From Luteococcus japonicus (GTDB taxonomy: Bacteria; Actinomycetota; Actinomycetes; Propionibacteriales; Propionibacteriaceae), in NCBI RefSeq assembly GCF_003752415.1, contig NZ_RKHG01000001.1:2852001-2916000 (forward strand): 64,000 nt of DNA. The letters run 5' to 3'. The position numbers and the translations under genes were made by a program. Positions within the stretch are counted from its first letter, which is position 1, and every line of letters starts with the position of its first letter. The notes beneath the pieces are model-generated. The model did not search any database, was not told the origin of the DNA, and worked only from the letters and a program-made list of their open reading frames with translations. This document shows, in pieces, positions 63,801-64,000 of the stretch.

Positions 63801-63983
63801 GCCGTCATTGCCGCACAGCTCCGGGAGGATCGCGACGCGCGCCCGGTGCCCCGCCTCCACGGTGAAGTCCTCGTGCAGGGGCACGACGTCGGCGCGGCCC
63901 AACTCGCACCGTGACAGGGGGACGTCGGGGACCAGGGGCTGATTCACCGCACCATTCGAGCACAACGCGGCACGGGCCGCCAT
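60888..63983 (-). CDS. GH92 family alpha-mannosidase
   Basis: From ATG 63981-63983 the protein has 1031 residues. The C-terminal (alpha/alpha)6 half has SMVGTSSDVIFASASA, WGGDYTETTAWGMSVSLPQD and the catalytic-region block GQGYPGDEDNGEMSAWWLFA, the GH92 hallmark with general acid/base Glu/Asp. The N-terminal beta-sandwich (TFSRGNTLPAVAMPHGFN) is of the same family. No signal peptide is visible, so the enzyme may be cytosolic, unlike many secreted members. A later GTG at 63945-63947 (VNQPLVPD) is an alternative start. It would release mannose from alpha-mannans or N-glycan pieces. Confidence 0.9.
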   Translation of the reverse strand: MAARAALCSNGAVNQPLVPDVPLSRCELGRADVVPLHEDFTVEAGHRARVAILPELCGNDGFDATTAWPVVLLGDEVYPLTDQHGHRHDHPADRERLTCLVAEQWNLLELDLDEFAGQHVQMALELPAGRGTLWVQWLGVVPPEPEANSPVDHVRTRRGTNSAPTFSRGNTLPAVAMPHGFNLLTPVTDARSRTWLYQWAPEGGPRLEALAVSHQPSPWINDRAGVQLMGWHGTPHVDPARRSVAFSHDAELDRPHHYRVALADGMVAEVTPTDHGGIFRFTMPTDEACGVVLDMPQPGRWQITPLPDGRLALRGRIEPAPGHGRRQRDPVGFCYGITRQRAHLVTTRGRRRAAVLQAEAGEGRVLEVALATSFISVEQARHNLDLEIGEASFDEVRGRAEAAWKELLGRLVLPEASTEQRIVAWSNLARLHLWPSAMHENTGTAEHPHWVHASPFQPMGARARLRQRWERTASPVVEGRLYVNNGYWDTYRTCWPLLGLTDPRRTAHLVDGLLPAWRESGWMGRWSAPGHIDSMVGTSSDVIFASASAHGIDFDEVAAFDSALRNASCPPPDATVGRKGLGAARFRGWVASDEVHEALSWTVENAICDAAIAAWATGLARRAEELGIGERVEELQATASWCTNRALGISEVFDATTGFLRGRRGDGSWSTSSLAPERWGGDYTETTAWGMSVSLPQDGALLASLHGGEEALARHLDRLLATPERADHRGGYRGIIHEMREARALRLGQFALSNQPAHHISFMPLAAGQPWRSQQLVRDALDRAFVGSEIGQGYPGDEDNGEMSAWWLFAAMGLYPLAPGSGGYVLGAPLTPMTWQRPEGTLSITTRGTGHFVASVTRNGEPWSACSIGVEDLRGAVELCIELSDQPTAWGADSRPASLSTGPLGTAWGPHRRDRSALARLSGLPDHQARALMDDRGRQRVRLAAQTRLEAHWPEPWQPRLITLTTADMGPVRMTVTLLGPDDAPLDEVLVSREVRWPDQTMPFELPPVGEVSALRLCLLDDVTLCQVEVY

Positions 63984-64000
63984 CACACTGTGATGGCGGC
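63976..64000. promoter_or_regulatory. Perfect palindrome at the GH92 start, at the window end
   Basis: GCCGCCATCACA and TGTGATGGCGGC flank a single C (12-bp arms, 25 bp total). ATG 63981-63983 lies inside it. It may extend past the window. The position fits an operator at a leaderless start, possibly for the now broken LacI-type regulator. Confidence 0.6.

Noticed and set aside
60879-63914. Plus-strand open frame of about 1000 codons opposite the GH92 gene
   Set aside because: Mirror frame without recognisable domains; the minus-strand product carries the GH92 signature.
1-64000. CRISPR array or tRNA genes
   Set aside because: No regularly spaced direct repeats with unique spacers and no tRNA cloverleaf pattern was seen; the only tandem repeats are the 18-bp, 30-bp and 11-bp ones described.

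Overview
The window is a high-GC actinobacterial chromosome segment. Mycothiol chemistry (mca), the GlgA/GlgC pair, a SigE/anti-sigma/TatB block, GlnE, PxxP-type MetAP and a class A RNase P RNA all point to Actinomycetota. The mixture of these genes with a CbiMNQO cobalt transporter under a cobalamin riboswitch fits Propionibacteriales, but the exact genus cannot be fixed from sequence reading alone. Several blocks follow the gene order I recall from Mycobacterium tuberculosis: greA-DUF4307-mca-small membrane protein-DUF255 (Rv1080c-Rv1084), hemolysin III with a Z-prenyl transferase (Rv1085c-Rv1086), dapE-LOG-DivIVA-DUF3117-glgA-glgC-methyltransferase-sigE-rseA-tatB-mrp-DUF1003-CBS (Rv1202-Rv1232c), and glnA2-glnE (Rv2222c-Rv2221c).

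Layout. 1-1.45 kb: the 5' part of a serine recombinase gene that runs off the left edge, abutting the 3' end of msrA with a second, diverged copy of the msrA 3' end between them; this looks like the border of an integrated element. 1.4-8 kb: msrA, a nitrobindin-like protein, polysaccharide deacetylase, ung, an MFS transporter, an AI-2E-type permease and a two-gene DUF4097-like/DUF2089 operon. 8.1-12.4 kb: greA-DUF4307-mca-DUF255 block. 12.3-13.8 kb: decayed TetR and CPBP-like genes and an empty stretch. 13.8-17.9 kb: uppS, hemolysin III, dapE, LOG, DivIVA-domain protein, DUF3117. 18-24.3 kb: glycogen genes, O-methyltransferase, dapA, sigE-rseA-tatB. 24.3-33.7 kb: mrp, DUF1003, PRC/MgtE-N/CBS protein, CoA ester lyase, stress protein, methyltransferase, corA, Xaa-Pro aminopeptidase, GNAT-like protein, histidine phosphatase. 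33.7-34.4 kb: a VapBC module. 34.4-37.6 kb: a PadR-HAAS-PLDc_N-ABC operon. 37.7-41.8 kb: a Bcr-type MFS gene, a zinc-ribbon protein, an RNB ribonuclease and rnpB. 41.8-42.4 kb: wreck of a multicopper oxidase carrying an 18-bp minisatellite. 42.5-51.2 kb: map, glnA2, glnE and small genes. 51.2-53.5 kb: an intact IS481-family element with a 6-bp target duplication, followed by frameshifted XRE and membrane protein genes. 53.5-60.1 kb: a PTS permease and a riboswitch-controlled cobalt uptake/corrinoid operon. 60.3-64 kb: a decayed LacI regulator next to a GH92 mannosidase.

Themes. The core blocks are tightly packed, with start/stop overlaps and strong hairpin terminators. Damage is concentrated in a few accessory islands and hits local regulators (TetR, XRE, LacI) more than structural genes. 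Perfect palindromes sit directly on several start codons (mca/DUF4307, hemolysin III, GH92), suggesting leaderless transcripts controlled by operators that overlap the initiation codon. No tRNA gene, CRISPR array or prophage structural gene was found.
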